Shown here one piece after another: positions 47,448 through 58,312 of a DNA stretch of 64,000 bases (the first letter of the stretch is position 1; each line of letters begins with the position of its first letter). The DNA is from Lactobacillus sp. S2-2 (lineage in GTDB: Bacteria > Bacillota > Bacilli > Lactobacillales > Lactobacillaceae): the NCBI RefSeq assembly GCF_021698855.1, contig NZ_WWFA01000011.1:124001-188000 (forward strand), read 5' to 3'. The notes under the pieces are model-generated. The model did no database searches and was not told the DNA's origin. It was given only the letters and a program-made list of their open reading frames with translations. Made by a program: the position numbers and the translations under genes.

Positions 47448-48671
47448 ATGAATTATAGCGAAATAATGGTTCGTTACGGTGAATTATCGACTAAAGGTAA
47501 AAACCGTAAAACTTTCATCTCCCAACTTGCTAATAATGTGAAATCAGTACTTAGAGAATTTGAAGATGTTACGATTAATGCACAACGTGATCGTTTACAT
47601 GTCAATTTAAACGGTGCAGATTCTGATGCTGTTATGAAAAATCTTGATCGAGTTTTTGGAATTGAAACATACTCTCCAGTAATGAGATTAGACAAAGATT
47701 CTGAAATCAGTGATATTCAATTAATGTCTAAACAGATGATTGAAGATGAAATTAGTGAATCAACAACATTCAAAATTACTACTAAAAGACAAAATAAAGA
47801 TTTTAATTTAAGTACTTATGAATTAAATGATCAGATTGGTAGTTATCTACTTGATAATTTCGAAAATTTAAAGGTGGATTTAAAACATCCAGATATAAAC
47901 TTAAGAATAGAAGTTAGAATGAGTGGTATTTATTTATCCAGCAAAACCATTCAAGGAGCTTTAGGATTACCAGTTGGAACTGGTGGAAGAGCAACAATGA
48001 TGTTATCTGGTGGAATTGATTCTCCAGTAGCTGCTTATATGGCTATGAAAAGAGGAGTTAAACTAGATATGGTGCATTTTTATAGTCCTCCATACACTAG
48101 TGAACAAGCATTAGCTAAGGCAAAAGACTTAGCATCTAAGCTTGCTGGTTTTGGTAGTTCAATTAACTTTATTCAAGTTCCTTTTACTAAAATTCAAGAA
48201 GAAGTAAAAGAAAAAGTTCCTGAAGGTTACTTGATGACAATTCAAAGAAGATTCATGTTAAAAATAACCGCTGAATTAACAAAGAAAAGAAATGCCACTG
48301 GAGTTTTTACTGGAGAATCATTAGGTCAGGTGGCCTCTCAAACAATGGAAAGTATGATGGCAATTAATGATGTTACTTCATTACCTGTTTTAAGACCGTT
48401 ATTATCGCTTGATAAAACTGAGATTATTAGTATTGCAAGAAAAATTGATACTTATGATTTGTCAATCATGCCTTTTGAGGATTGTTGTACTATTTTTACG
48501 CCTCCTTCACCTAAAACTAAACCAGATTTAGAAAAAACAAGACATTTTGAAAAAAATGTTGATGTCGATTCGATGGTTAAAGAGGCTGTTGATAATATTA
48601 AAGTTACAAAAATTAAAGCTGGAGAAAGTTATTTAAATAGTCAAGAAGATGTTTTTTCTGAATTGTTATAA
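47448..48671 (+). CDS. thiI: tRNA 4-thiouridine synthase ThiI
   Basis: Enzyme of 407 aa that makes s4U at tRNA position 8. A ferredoxin-like and THUMP domain fills the first 170 residues ([17 protein letters not shown] at the start), and the PP-loop is [14 protein letters not shown]. The C-terminal rhodanese domain of enterobacterial ThiI is absent, as usual in Firmicutes. ATG 47448 has AAAAGGAG eight bases upstream. It is 16 bases after the cysteine desulfurase gene, its partner. Confidence 0.95.
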   Translation: MNYSEIMVRYGELSTKGKNRKTFISQLANNVKSVLREFEDVTINAQRDRLHVNLNGADSDAVMKNLDRVFGIETYSPVMRLDKDSEISDIQLMSKQMIEDEISESTTFKITTKRQNKDFNLSTYELNDQIGSYLLDNFENLKVDLKHPDINLRIEVRMSGIYLSSKTIQGALGLPVGTGGRATMMLSGGIDSPVAAYMAMKRGVKLDMVHFYSPPYTSEQALAKAKDLASKLAGFGSSINFIQVPFTKIQEEVKEKVPEGYLMTIQRRFMLKITAELTKKRNATGVFTGESLGQVASQTMESMMAINDVTSLPVLRPLLSLDKTEIISIARKIDTYDLSIMPFEDCCTIFTPPSPKTKPDLEKTRHFEKNVDVDSMVKEAVDNIKVTKIKAGESYLNSQEDVFSELL

Positions 48672-48682
48672 AAGATATTTTA

Positions 48683-48711
48683 TTGACTATTAAATAAAAT
48701 TTGGTTATATT
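48683..48711 (+). promoter_or_regulatory. Promoter of valS
   Basis: TTGACT (48683-48688), 17-base spacer, TATATT (48706-48711), just before the T-box leader. Confidence 0.65.
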
Positions 48712-48720
48712 ATTATTAAC

Positions 48721-48940
48721 AAAAGCAATGAACAAGAGGATTAGATTTGATTATCTAAGAGAAGAAGGTAAATGCTGAAAACCTTTTATTAGAATCTATG
48801 TGTAGCTTGTGAGCTGTTATAATGAATCTTAGTAGTTATGACCGGTGCTATCCGTTATTTAGAAGAGAGATTATATAATCTATAATCTAATTTAGGTGGC
48901 ACCGCGAGCATTCGTCCTATGACGAGTGCTTTTTTTTATA
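48721..48940 (+). promoter_or_regulatory. T-box riboswitch (valine) before valS
   Basis: The leader shows the T-box AGGTGGCACCGCG (48894-48906), directly followed by a terminator (AGCATTCGTC/GACGAGTGCT with T8, about 48907-48938). The Stem I apical region is visible as AGAGAAGAAGG ... GCTGAAAACC. A GTT at 48816-48818 is a good candidate for the valine specifier codon. Uncharged tRNA-Val would pair with the specifier and the T-box and stabilise the antiterminator. Together with the promoter it fills most of the gap between thiI and valS. Confidence 0.92.
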
Positions 48941-48959
48941 AAAATAGAGGTGAATAGTT

Positions 48960-51620
48960 ATGAATGATAAATTAAATATGTCAACGAAGTATAATCCAAC
49001 TGAAGTTGAAAAAGGAATGTATCAACAATGGTTAAATGATGGTGAATTTAAACCAAATGAAAATAAAGAAGCAAAGCCATACTCAATTGTATTACCTCCA
49101 CCAAATGTTACTGGTAAATTACATTTAGGTCATGCTTGGAATACGACTTTACAAGATATGTTGATTAGACAAAAGAGAATGCAAGGTTATGACACCAGCT
49201 GGATTCCAGGAATGGATCATGCAGGAATTGCAACTCAAGCTAAAGTAGAAGCTAAATTAAAAGAACAAGGTATTACAAGATACGATTTGGGTCGTGAAAA
49301 ATTTGTCGATGAAGTCTGGGATTGGAAAAATGAATTTGCTAAAACAATTCATGATCAATGGTCTAAGCTTGGACTTTCATTAGATTATGATAAAGAATAT
49401 TTTACACTAGATGATAATTTATCTAAGGCCGTTAAAAAAGTATTCGTTGATTTATACAATGAAGGATTAATCTATCGTGCTGAATACATCATTAATTGGG
49501 ATCCACAAGCAAAAACTGCTTTGTCTGACATTGAAGTAATTCACCAAGATGATAAAGGTGCATTTTATCATGTTAAATATCCATTTGCAGATGGAACAAT
49601 ATTTAATGGGAATGACTATATTGAAATTGCTACAACTAGACCTGAAACAATGATGGGAGATGTAGCTGTAGCTGTTAACCCAGATGATGAAAGATATAAG
49701 GACTTAGTTGGTAAAGAATTAATAGTGCCATTAATTAATCGTACAATTCCAATTATTGCAGATGCTTATGTTGATAAAGATTTTGGAACTGGAATGGTTA
49801 AAATAACTCCTGCACATGATCCTAATGATTTTAAGGTAGGAAATCGCCATGATTTAGAACGTATTAACACTATGAATGAAGATGCAACAATGAATGAAAA
49901 TGCTGGCAAATATGTTGGTATGGATCGTTTTGAAGCTCGAAAAGCAATGGTTGATGATTTAAAAGATTTAGATTTAATTATTAAAATAGACCCTCTCGTT
50001 CATTCAGTTGGACATTCAGAAAGAACTGGAGTACAAGTTGAAGCAAGATTATCAACACAATGGTTTGTAAAGATGGAACCATTAGCTAAAGATGCAATTG
50101 CTAATCAATCAACTGATGATGCAGTAAATTTTGTTCCAAAAAGATTTGAAAATACATTTAATCAATGGATGGAAAATATTCATGATTGGGTTATTTCAAG
50201 ACAATTATGGTGGGGTCATCAAATTCCAGCTTGGTACCACAAAGAAACTGGTGAAATGTATGTTGGAGAAGAAGCTCCTAAAGATATTGAAAATTGGGAA
50301 CAAGACCAAGATGTTTTAGATACATGGTTCTCGTCAGCATTAGTTCCATTTTCAAGTCTAGAATGGCCTAATGAAGAATCAGAACAATACCAAAGATATT
50401 TCCCTAATAACACTTTGGTCACTGGTGAAGATATTATCTTTTTCTGGGTTTCAAGAATGATTTTTCAAAGTAAACACTTTACTAAACAAGCTCCATTTAG
50501 AAATGTTTTACTCCATGGATTAATTCGAGATGAACAAGGTAGAAAGATGAGTAAATCATTAGGTAACGGAATTGATCCAATGGATGTTATTGACAAATAT
50601 GGAGCTGATTCACTGCGTTGGTTCTTATCTAATGGAACTACACCTGGACAAGACTTACGTTTTTCATATACTAAAATGGATTCTGCTTGGAATTTTATTA
50701 ATAAGATTTGGAATGCTAGTCGTTATGTAATTATGAATTTAGATGGATTAGATAAGATTACATTACCTGATAAGAGTGAATGGGATTTAGCAGATAAATG
50801 GATTATTTCTAAGTTAAATAAATTAGTTAAGCATGTTACTGAAGAATTTGATAAATTTAATTTCGGTGAAGCTAATCGTGCTCTATATAATTTCATTTGG
50901 AATGATTTTTGTGACTGGTATATTGAAATGAGTAAAGAAAAATTAAATAGTGATGATCAACAAGTTAAAATTAATACTCAAAATATTTTAGGATATGTTC
51001 TTGATCAAACTCTTCGTTTAATTCATCCAGTAATGCCATTTATTTCTGAAAAAATCTGGTTAACAATGCCTCATGAAGGTAAATCGTTGGTTAATGCTAA
51101 GTATCCAGAATATGTATCAGAATTGGATGATAATAACGCTGAATCAGATATGAATAGTTTGATTGAATTAATTAAGGCTGTTAGAAATATTCGTTCTGAA
51201 GCTAATGCTCCAATGTCTAGTTCAGTAGATATTTTAATTAAAACTGATAATGAAAAACTAAAAGAAGTTTTTGAAAGTAATCGTGATTATATTGATCGTT
51301 TCTGTCACCCTGAAAAATTAGAAATTGGTAATGATATTAATGTACCTAATTTATCAATGACATCGGTAATTTCTGATGCTGAAATTAGTATCCCATTAGC
51401 TGAATTAGTAGATCTTAATGAAGAAATTTCAAGAATTGAAAAAGATATTAAGAATTTTGAAGCTGAAGTAAAACGTGCTAATGGAAAATTAGCAAATGAA
51501 AAATTTGTTAATAATGCGCCAGAAAAATTGGTTGAAGAAGAAAAGCAAAAGAGAATAGATAATCAGACTAAATTAGATACTGCAAAACGTAGATTAGAAG
51601 AAGTTAAAAATTCTCTATAA
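48960..51620 (+). CDS. valS: Valyl-tRNA synthetase
   Basis: Class Ia synthetase of 886 aa. The HIGH motif is KLHLGHA near residue 54, the editing domain is present ([17 protein letters not shown]), KMSKS is near residue 529 in [11 protein letters not shown], and the C-terminal tRNA-binding coiled coil covers the last 70 residues ([19 protein letters not shown]). ATG 48960 has AGAGGTGAA. It is controlled by the T-box upstream. Confidence 0.97.
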   Translation: MNDKLNMSTKYNPTEVEKGMYQQWLNDGEFKPNENKEAKPYSIVLPPPNVTGKLHLGHAWNTTLQDMLIRQKRMQGYDTSWIPGMDHAGIATQAKVEAKLKEQGITRYDLGREKFVDEVWDWKNEFAKTIHDQWSKLGLSLDYDKEYFTLDDNLSKAVKKVFVDLYNEGLIYRAEYIINWDPQAKTALSDIEVIHQDDKGAFYHVKYPFADGTIFNGNDYIEIATTRPETMMGDVAVAVNPDDERYKDLVGKELIVPLINRTIPIIADAYVDKDFGTGMVKITPAHDPNDFKVGNRHDLERINTMNEDATMNENAGKYVGMDRFEARKAMVDDLKDLDLIIKIDPLVHSVGHSERTGVQVEARLSTQWFVKMEPLAKDAIANQSTDDAVNFVPKRFENTFNQWMENIHDWVISRQLWWGHQIPAWYHKETGEMYVGEEAPKDIENWEQDQDVLDTWFSSALVPFSSLEWPNEESEQYQRYFPNNTLVTGEDIIFFWVSRMIFQSKHFTKQAPFRNVLLHGLIRDEQGRKMSKSLGNGIDPMDVIDKYGADSLRWFLSNGTTPGQDLRFSYTKMDSAWNFINKIWNASRYVIMNLDGLDKITLPDKSEWDLADKWIISKLNKLVKHVTEEFDKFNFGEANRALYNFIWNDFCDWYIEMSKEKLNSDDQQVKINTQNILGYVLDQTLRLIHPVMPFISEKIWLTMPHEGKSLVNAKYPEYVSELDDNNAESDMNSLIELIKAVRNIRSEANAPMSSSVDILIKTDNEKLKEVFESNRDYIDRFCHPEKLEIGNDINVPNLSMTSVISDAEISIPLAELVDLNEEISRIEKDIKNFEAEVKRANGKLANEKFVNNAPEKLVEEEKQKRIDNQTKLDTAKRRLEEVKNSL

Positions 51621-51650
51621 TAAAAGACAGCAATTATGCTGTCTTTTTTA
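51621..51650 (+). terminator. Terminator of valS
   Basis: AAAAGACAGCA-ATTA-TGCTGTCTTTT followed by Ts. Confidence 0.88.
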
Positions 51651-51670
51651 TCAGGAAAGGAAGAATAATT

Positions 51671-52942
51671 ATTAATTATGAAGAATCTTTAAATTTTATT
51701 CATGGCAGACCAAGAATTCAAAAAAATCCTGGACTTGCAAGAATGAAAAATTTACTAAATAAATTAGATAATCCACAGTTCGAAAATAAAACTATTCATA
51801 TTGTCGGAACAAATGGTAAAGGATCTACTTTGACTTTTTTGAAAAATATTTTGATCGGACATGGATATCAAATTGGAACTTTTATTTCTCCTTTTATTGT
51901 GAAATTTAATGAAAGAATATCTTTTAATAATAAATCTATTTCAGATGACGATTTGGAAGATATTGTTAATTTTATTTTCCCAATTGTTAAAGATATTGAT
52001 AATAGTAATCCTGATTTATCACCATCTGAATTTGAAATAATTACTGCTATTATGTTTATTTATTTTAAAAAAAATCCAGTTGATTATTTACTTATAGAAG
52101 CAGGAATAGGTGGTCGAGATGATTCAACTAATGTTGTAGATTCAATCTTAACGATTATTACTAATGTTGGACTTGATCATACTAAATTGTTAGGTAATAC
52201 AGTTGAAAAAATTGCAGAAAATAAAGCAGATGTCATAACCAAAAATACTAATGTTGTTGTCGGTAAAGTAAATGATTCAATTTTTGAAAAAATTAATCAA
52301 GTAGCTATCTCTAGAAATGCTAAAATTGCTAGATTCAATCAAGATTATGGTTTTAAAAAAATTGATCAAGCATTATATAAAATAATTGATCAAAATTTTA
52401 TATTAGATAGTAATAAGATGTTAATGAATAATCAGGTAGAAATTTTAAATGCAACTGTTGCAATTGAAGCATTGAAATTTATTTTAGATGAAAAATTGAT
52501 TGATGAAAATATTGTTCTTGAATCTATTTATAAAACTACATGGCCAGGTAGGTATGAAAAAATTAATAGTAATCCTGATATTTATATTGATGGAGCACAT
52601 AATTTGCCGGCCATTAAAGAATTAAATAATATGATAATACAAGGGCAATTCGGGAATAAACTTGTTGTTATTTTAGCGATATTTGAAGATAAAGACTATT
52701 TAGATATGATATATGAACTACTTTATAATAAAAATATAGAATTAGTTTTAACTAATTTTAATGTAAATGAAAATAGACCAACAGCTAAATTAAATAATTA
52801 TGCAAAAAAGTTTGAGATTGATTTTTATGAAAACTGGATAGATGCATATGAATCAAAAAAGAATAAAAATAATATTTTATTTACTGGATCTTTGCTTTTT
52901 ATTTCAGAAGTTAGAAAAAAATTAGGATTATTTAAAAATTAA
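51671..52942 (+). CDS. folC: Folylpolyglutamate synthase / dihydrofolate synthase, apparent ATT start
   Basis: ATP-dependent ligase of about 423 aa that adds glutamate to folates. The P-loop is HIVGTNGKGS, AGIGGRDDSTN holds metal ligands, and DGAHN is conserved near the C-terminus. Family similarity begins well before the first standard start at ATG 51743: codons 51671-51742 read INYEESLNFIHGRPRI and then QKNPGLAR, the usual FolC N-terminus. The only possible starts there are ATT 51671, ATT 51668 or ATA 51665. AAAGGAAG (51656-51663) lies seven bases before ATT 51671, so I place the start there. Starting at 51743 would remove 24 conserved residues. Confidence 0.85.
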   Translation: MNYEESLNFIHGRPRIQKNPGLARMKNLLNKLDNPQFENKTIHIVGTNGKGSTLTFLKNILIGHGYQIGTFISPFIVKFNERISFNNKSISDDDLEDIVNFIFPIVKDIDNSNPDLSPSEFEIITAIMFIYFKKNPVDYLLIEAGIGGRDDSTNVVDSILTIITNVGLDHTKLLGNTVEKIAENKADVITKNTNVVVGKVNDSIFEKINQVAISRNAKIARFNQDYGFKKIDQALYKIIDQNFILDSNKMLMNNQVEILNATVAIEALKFILDEKLIDENIVLESIYKTTWPGRYEKINSNPDIYIDGAHNLPAIKELNNMIIQGQFGNKLVVILAIFEDKDYLDMIYELLYNKNIELVLTNFNVNENRPTAKLNNYAKKFEIDFYENWIDAYESKKNKNNILFTGSLLFISEVRKKLGLFKN

Positions 52943-53061
52943 GAAAATTTATAGCTTTTATCTAAGCAATGAATAATATTACAATGATGTGGTATACTGA
53001 AGTCATTAAAAATTACTATAAATCATTTTAAAATCAATTAAAAAATGAAGGGATGAATAAT

Positions 53062-54069
53062 TTGTTTGGATTTGGGAGTAAAAATATTGGTATTGATTTA
53101 GGAACTGCCAATACTATTGTATATGTTGATGGAAAAGGAATCGTTTTGAGAGAACCTTCAGTTGTAGCTAAAAGTACTAAAACTGGAGAAATAGTATCTG
53201 TTGGTACAGAGGCACAATCAATGATTGGACGTACTCCAGGAAGTATTGAAGCAATTAGACCAATGAAGGATGGTGTAATTGCTGATTATGATACTACTGT
53301 ATCAATGATTAAACACTATATTGAAAAAGCACTCGGTAACAGAGGAACTAAGCCATATGTAATGGTTTGTGTCCCTAGTGGAATTACAGCTGTTGAAAAA
53401 AGGGCAGTTATTGATGCTACTAAAGTAGCAGGTGCTAAAGATGCTTATGTTATTGAAGAACCATTTGCAGCTGCAATTGGAGCCGGACTTCCAGTTATGG
53501 ATCCAACTGGAAGCATGGTTGTTGATATCGGTGGAGGAACTACTGATGTTGCAACTATCTCATTAGGAGGAATTGTTTCATCTAAATCAGTTAGAATCGC
53601 TGGAGATAAGTTTAATGAAGATATCGTTACTTATATCAGACAAAATTATAATTTATTAATTGGGGAACCAACAGCTGAAAAATTAAAGAAAAATATTGGG
53701 TCTGCATCTGAAGTTAAAGCTAGTGAAACAGAAACGGAAATGGTTAGAGGAAGAGATTTGCTAACTGGTTTACCTAAATCTATTGAAATTAGTTCATTAG
53801 ATATTGCTAGAGCAATTCATGAAGATGTTTATGAAATTATTAAAACAGTTAAAGAGACCTTAGAAGAAACATCACCAGAAATTTCTGCTGATGTAATTGA
53901 TTATGGAATTGTTTTAACTGGTGGTGGTGCTTTATTGCGTAACCTTTCTTCAATTATATCTGAGGAAACTAAAGTACCAGTAACAATTGCAAATGAACCA
54001 CTAGACTGTGTTGCAATTGGAACCGGTGAATCTTTAAAAAGTATTAATGTATTAAAAATTGACAAATAA
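53062..54069 (+). CDS. mreB: Rod shape-determining protein MreB
   Basis: Actin-like protein of 335 aa with intact nucleotide motifs ([38 protein letters not shown]). I prefer TTG 53062, which gives the usual start [14 protein letters not shown] and has GAAGGGA eight bases upstream; ATG 53053 touches that SD sequence. It heads the mreBCD-minCD cluster and is the second MreB/Mbl paralogue in the window. A candidate -10 TATACT lies near 52992. Confidence 0.95.
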   Translation: MFGFGSKNIGIDLGTANTIVYVDGKGIVLREPSVVAKSTKTGEIVSVGTEAQSMIGRTPGSIEAIRPMKDGVIADYDTTVSMIKHYIEKALGNRGTKPYVMVCVPSGITAVEKRAVIDATKVAGAKDAYVIEEPFAAAIGAGLPVMDPTGSMVVDIGGGTTDVATISLGGIVSSKSVRIAGDKFNEDIVTYIRQNYNLLIGEPTAEKLKKNIGSASEVKASETETEMVRGRDLLTGLPKSIEISSLDIARAIHEDVYEIIKTVKETLEETSPEISADVIDYGIVLTGGGALLRNLSSIISEETKVPVTIANEPLDCVAIGTGESLKSINVLKIDK

Positions 54070-54112
54070 AATATCAGCGGGTCGATTTTATGCCCGCTGA
54101 TTTATTTTATTA
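54070..54112 (+). terminator. Hairpin between mreB and mreC
   Basis: ATCAGCGGG and CCCGCTGAT form a GC-rich stem around an 11-base loop, followed by a T-rich but interrupted tract. It may reduce mreC-mreD-minCD expression relative to mreB or act as a processing or stability site. Confidence 0.65.
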
Positions 54113-54129
54113 AATATTGGAGGAAGACA

Positions 54130-54978
54130 ATGAAAAAGTTTTTTTCTACAAAACGATTATTTATAATTATATTAATAATTATAATAAGTGTTGGTTTAAT
54201 TGGAGGATCAACTTTTATTCGAAAAAATAAATCAACTCCATTATTTATTCAGCAATTTGGAAATGATGTAGTTGCGTTTACAAGTAAAATTGTGGTTGTT
54301 CCAACAAGAGGAATTAGTAATTTTGTGAAATCAACCGGTAATTTGTTAAATACCTATAAAGAAAATGATCATTTAAAAAAGCAAACTGATAAATTAACTG
54401 CAACTCAAGTAAAAGACGAAGCTATCCAGGATGAGAATAAAAAATTAAGAGAACAACTTAATTTAACCAAAACATTAACAAGTTATAATCAAATTAATGC
54501 AACCGTAGTTTCAAGAACTCCTTCAGCATGGCAAAGACAATTGATTATTGATAAAGGACAAAATGATGGAATTAAGAAAAATATGGCAGTTGTTGTTAAT
54601 AAAGGACTTGTTGGTAAAATAATTGAAGTGAATAGAAATAATAGTAAAGTCCAGCTAATTACTGATAATAATCCTGATTCTGATAAGTTTGCCGTCCAAA
54701 CTTCTAATAAAGGGAAAACAGTTAACGGATTGATTAGTGGGACTTCAAGTTCATCAGGTAAATTAGTTATGGGAAGTACAACTACTAAAACTTCTTTAAA
54801 AAATGGTAATAAAGTAATCACAAGTGGTTTAGGAGGAATAACTCCTAAGGGATTATATGTGGGAGAAATTTATTCATCTAGTAAAGATTCTTCTGGATTA
54901 CCATCTAAGATTTATATTAGACCGGCCGCAAATATGAATGATATTGATGTTGTAACTGTGGTTAGTAAAAATGAATAA
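54130..54978 (+). CDS. mreC: Cell shape-determining protein MreC
   Basis: Bitopic membrane protein of 282 aa: an N-terminal helix (residues about 9-25), a coiled coil (LLNTYKENDHLKKQTDKL and on) and an extracytoplasmic double beta-barrel domain (VVSRTPSAWQRQLIIDKGQNDGI, GLVGKIIEV, VITSGLGGITPKGLYVGEI). It activates the PBP2-RodA synthase. SD sequence GGAGGAAG. It is 11 bases before mreD. Confidence 0.94.
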   Translation: MKKFFSTKRLFIIILIIIISVGLIGGSTFIRKNKSTPLFIQQFGNDVVAFTSKIVVVPTRGISNFVKSTGNLLNTYKENDHLKKQTDKLTATQVKDEAIQDENKKLREQLNLTKTLTSYNQINATVVSRTPSAWQRQLIIDKGQNDGIKKNMAVVVNKGLVGKIIEVNRNNSKVQLITDNNPDSDKFAVQTSNKGKTVNGLISGTSSSSGKLVMGSTTTKTSLKNGNKVITSGLGGITPKGLYVGEIYSSSKDSSGLPSKIYIRPAANMNDIDVVTVVSKNE

Positions 54979-54989
54979 GGGAGATTACT

Positions 54990-55523
54990 ATGATTAAAGA
55001 TACAAAAATAACTCTTATCTTCGTTATTGGTGCATTTCTTTCATTTTTTCTTGATGGAACTATAACTCAAATTTTTAATTTACAATTTGATAATACATTT
55101 TTAATGGTTCCTTATTTAACAATTATGTGGTTTGTAATGGCAGTAATATTTTTAAAAGATTATGATGTTAAAATTATGATTTGGTCATTTGTTTTTGGAT
55201 ATGTTTACGATTCATACTATATTGGAATAATTGGTATATTTTTATTTATAATTCCTTTAATTGTTTTTTTAACTAGATATTTATTAAAAGTTGTTAATCC
55301 ATTCTTTTTTTCATCAATTTTAATTTTTTTTATTGATATTACAGTTGTAATGTCGATAAGTTATTGTTTAGACCGTTTATCAAAAATTGCTTCAATTAGT
55401 GGAAGTCCCTTTTTAGTGTTCGTTTTATGGCCAACTTTAATATTTAATATTTTAATTTATGCTATTATGTACTTTCCAATACAAAAATTATATAATTTTT
55501 TTAAGATAGAATGGGAGAATTAA
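54990..55523 (+). CDS. mreD: Rod shape-determining protein MreD
   Basis: Membrane protein of 177 aa with about five or six helices and the MreD layout, including the central FGYVYDSYYIGIIGIFLFIIP stretch in which D and G are family-conserved. It works with MreC in the elongasome. ATG 54990 has AGGGAGA upstream. It ends one base before minC. Confidence 0.88.
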   Translation: MIKDTKITLIFVIGAFLSFFLDGTITQIFNLQFDNTFLMVPYLTIMWFVMAVIFLKDYDVKIMIWSFVFGYVYDSYYIGIIGIFLFIIPLIVFLTRYLLKVVNPFFFSSILIFFIDITVVMSISYCLDRLSKIASISGSPFLVFVLWPTLIFNILIYAIMYFPIQKLYNFFKIEWEN

Positions 55524-55524
55524 A

Positions 55525-56205
55525 ATGAATCAAGTTATTTTGAAAGGTAATGAAAATGGTTATGAACTTAAAATAAATGAAACCTGTGATATTAAAGTAA
55601 TTATTGATGAAATTTCTAATCTTTTGGATGATTTATCTAGTGATAAAAAAATCAAAAAAAACAAGAGTATTATGTTTGAGTTAAATACAGGGAATCGATT
55701 ATTAAAAGATAATGAAAAAGATTTTATTTTAAGTTTGTTTAAGCAGTATGATTTTTTTGAAGTTAAATCAATTATTTCTAATGTAATAACTAAAGAAGAA
55801 GCGTTAAAAATCAAGAATGAAGGACGTACTTTTAAAACTGTTCAAACAATTAGAAATGGTCAATATGAAAAAATTGATGGTGATGTTCTTGTTTTTGGTA
55901 AAATACATAAAGGTGGAAAATTAGTTTCTACTGGAAATGTTTATGTTTTGGGTGATATTGAAGGAATAATTCATGCAGGATTTCCAAATTATGAAGATAA
56001 GTTAATAATTGGTAAAATTGATAGTGCTCAACAAGTTAGAATTGGTGAACAACATCAAATTTTATCTGAATCAAATTTTTTGAATGATAATAGTTCACAA
56101 TCAGTAGTTTATGTAAATGATTTACATATTTTAGATAATGGAAATTTAAATGCTTTAAAAAGTATTAATCCTAAGTTTTTTAATGAAATTGGAGGTACTA
56201 GATAA
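55525..56205 (+). CDS. minC: Septum site-determining protein MinC
   Basis: FtsZ inhibitor of 226 aa. The C-terminal beta-helix domain is clear: TIRNGQYEKIDGDVLVFGKIHKGGKLVSTGNVYVLGDIEGIIHAG, with glycines at the turns. The N-terminal domain is poorly conserved, as usual. The stop overlaps the minD start by one base, so the two are coupled. It blocks division near the poles with MinD. Confidence 0.92.
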   Translation: MNQVILKGNENGYELKINETCDIKVIIDEISNLLDDLSSDKKIKKNKSIMFELNTGNRLLKDNEKDFILSLFKQYDFFEVKSIISNVITKEEALKIKNEGRTFKTVQTIRNGQYEKIDGDVLVFGKIHKGGKLVSTGNVYVLGDIEGIIHAGFPNYEDKLIIGKIDSAQQVRIGEQHQILSESNFLNDNSSQSVVYVNDLHILDNGNLNALKSINPKFFNEIGGTR

Positions 56206-57020
56206 TGGGAAAAGCGATTGTTATAACTTCTGGGAAAGGTGGAGTTGGTAAAACAACATCATCTGCTAATTTAGGATCAGCATTAGCATTAATGGATAAA
56301 AAAGTTTGTTTATTAGATTTGGATATCGGATTAAGAAACCTTGATGTAATATTAGGTTTAGATAATCGAATTATGTATGATATTTTAGATGTTGTTAATG
56401 GAAAAGTGAATTTAAATAAGGCATTAGTAAAAGATAAAAGATTTGAAAATAATTTATTTCTATTGCCAGCTGCACAAAACACAGATAAAAATGCTATAAA
56501 TGAAGAACAAGTAAAAAAAATTGTTGAAGAATTGAAAGAACAATTCGATTATGTATTAATTGATTGTCCAGCTGGAATTGAACAAGGCTTTCTTAATTCA
56601 GTTGCTGGTGCAGATAGTGCAATTATTGTAACGACTCCTGAAATTTCTGCAGTTAGAGATGCTGATCGAATTGTTGGGTTACTTGAAAAAAATCCGTTAA
56701 AAGAAGTTCCTAGATTAATTATAAATAGAATTAGACCTGACATGATGGATCACGGTGAAGTCATGGATGTTGATGAAATAACCCATCATTTAGGTGTTGA
56801 TTTATTAGGTATTGTTGTTGATGACGATAAAGTTATAGCAACTTCTAATCATGGAGAACCAATTGTTTTAGATAGTGAAAATATCGTTTCACAAGCTTAT
56901 CGTAATATTGCTAGAAGGATTTTAGGTGATGATGTACCTTTGATGCAAATAAAAACTGAAAAAAATGGATTTTGGGGAAAGTTGAAAAAAACTTTTTCAA
57001 AAAATAAAAACTCTTTTTAA
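56205..57020 (+). CDS. minD: Septum site-determining protein MinD
   Basis: ParA/MinD ATPase of 271 aa. The deviant Walker A is SGKGGVGKTTS (8-18), switch I and II regions include DLDIGLRNLD and DCPAGIEQG. The C-terminal membrane-targeting amphipathic helix is present (NGFWGKLKKTFSKNK). It recruits MinC to the membrane. A terminator follows directly. Confidence 0.96.
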   Translation: MGKAIVITSGKGGVGKTTSSANLGSALALMDKKVCLLDLDIGLRNLDVILGLDNRIMYDILDVVNGKVNLNKALVKDKRFENNLFLLPAAQNTDKNAINEEQVKKIVEELKEQFDYVLIDCPAGIEQGFLNSVAGADSAIIVTTPEISAVRDADRIVGLLEKNPLKEVPRLIINRIRPDMMDHGEVMDVDEITHHLGVDLLGIVVDDDKVIATSNHGEPIVLDSENIVSQAYRNIARRILGDDVPLMQIKTEKNGFWGKLKKTFSKNKNSF

Positions 57021-57036
57021 AAGGGTTTTTTATTTT
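57003..57036 (+). terminator. Terminator of the mre-min cluster
   Basis: AAAAACTCTTTT pairs with AAAGGGTTTTT (with G-T pairs), followed by TATTTTTT; it overlaps the end of minD. Confidence 0.65.
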
Positions 57037-57052
57037 TTAATGGAGGAAAATA

Positions 57053-58312
57053 TTGAAACTTAATAATGGAATAAATGTTGATTATTTTTTTACAAAAAAA
57101 TTTAAAAATAATACAATAGTGATTGATTTTATAACGAATATTAAAATTGAAAATTTTGCTAAAAGAGCAATTTTAGCAGATTTAATGGACGATTCTAATA
57201 AAAAATATCCTCAAAAATCAATTTTAGCAAAGAAATTATCTCAAATGTATGGTGCTAATTTTGCAGTGACAGTATTAAAAGTTTCTAATCAACATATTTT
57301 AAGAGTAATTATTAATTTTGTTAATGAAAATTATATTTCAGAGAAAAAATCATTATTTTTAGAAGTAATAAGTTTTTTGAAGAGTGTAATATTCAATCCA
57401 TTAGCTGATGGAAAAAAATTTGATAAAAAGAATTTTGAACTTCAAAGAGATAATATGATTGATTATTTGGTTAGTTTAAAAGATAATCCCAGATTTTATT
57501 CAAGTTCACAATTAAAAAAACTATATTTTAAAGATAATCCAGAAAATTCAGCTTTGATTATAGGCAATGAAATTGATTATCAAAATTTAAATAATTTAGA
57601 GGTTTATCAATATTATGAAAATATGATTAATCAAGATGATATAGAAATTAAACTGTTAGGTGATTTTGAAAATGTTGATTTTATTAATGAATTTAATCAA
57701 ATGTTTAATTATAAAAAAAATCATGACAAATCTAAATCTAATATTATTTCCACTTCAAAACACGAATTAATTAAACAAACGGAAAATTATCAAGGTAATG
57801 GATCAATACTTGGACTTGCATATTATTTACCATTTCAAAATAGTATAAATAATTATTTTATTTCTTTGGTTTTAAATGGATTATTAACTTCTAATAATCA
57901 TTCTTTATTGTTTGATGAAATTAGAGAGAAAAATAGTTTAGCATACTACGTTAATTCCAATTACAATATTTTTGATGAAATGTTTACTATACAAACTGGT
58001 ATTAATGCTAAAGATAAGGATCAAGTTATTGATTTAATTAATGAACAAATTGATAGAATTATTAAATTAGACTATTCTGATGAGTTATTAAAAAATACAA
58101 AATTAACACTGGTAGATGATTTGTTGACGAAATTTGATAGTCAAAAAGGAATCGTTTCGGAAATGACAATATCTAATTATTTTAATTTGATACTTGAACC
58201 TTCTCAGGGTATTGAAGTTATTAATAAAATTTCTAAAGACAATATTTCTAATTTTTTAAAGACAATAAAAATACAAGCAATTCATTTATTGGTAGGTGAA
58301 TCTAATGATTAA
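57053..58312 (+). CDS. yfmF: M16-family peptidase homologue YfmF (inactive partner)
   Basis: Protein of 419 aa with the two-lobed M16 zinc peptidase fold but no HxxEH zinc motif; the corresponding region reads RAILADLMDDSN. A conserved GANFAVTVLKVSNQHILR and the C-terminal REKNSLAYYVNS match the YfmF group. It probably pairs with the active YfmH encoded next door. In Bacillus the pair is linked to modification of elongation factor P. The start is TTG 57053 with GGAGGAA. Confidence 0.85.
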   Translation: MKLNNGINVDYFFTKKFKNNTIVIDFITNIKIENFAKRAILADLMDDSNKKYPQKSILAKKLSQMYGANFAVTVLKVSNQHILRVIINFVNENYISEKKSLFLEVISFLKSVIFNPLADGKKFDKKNFELQRDNMIDYLVSLKDNPRFYSSSQLKKLYFKDNPENSALIIGNEIDYQNLNNLEVYQYYENMINQDDIEIKLLGDFENVDFINEFNQMFNYKKNHDKSKSNIISTSKHELIKQTENYQGNGSILGLAYYLPFQNSINNYFISLVLNGLLTSNNHSLLFDEIREKNSLAYYVNSNYNIFDEMFTIQTGINAKDKDQVIDLINEQIDRIIKLDYSDELLKNTKLTLVDDLLTKFDSQKGIVSEMTISNYFNLILEPSQGIEVINKISKDNISNFLKTIKIQAIHLLVGESND

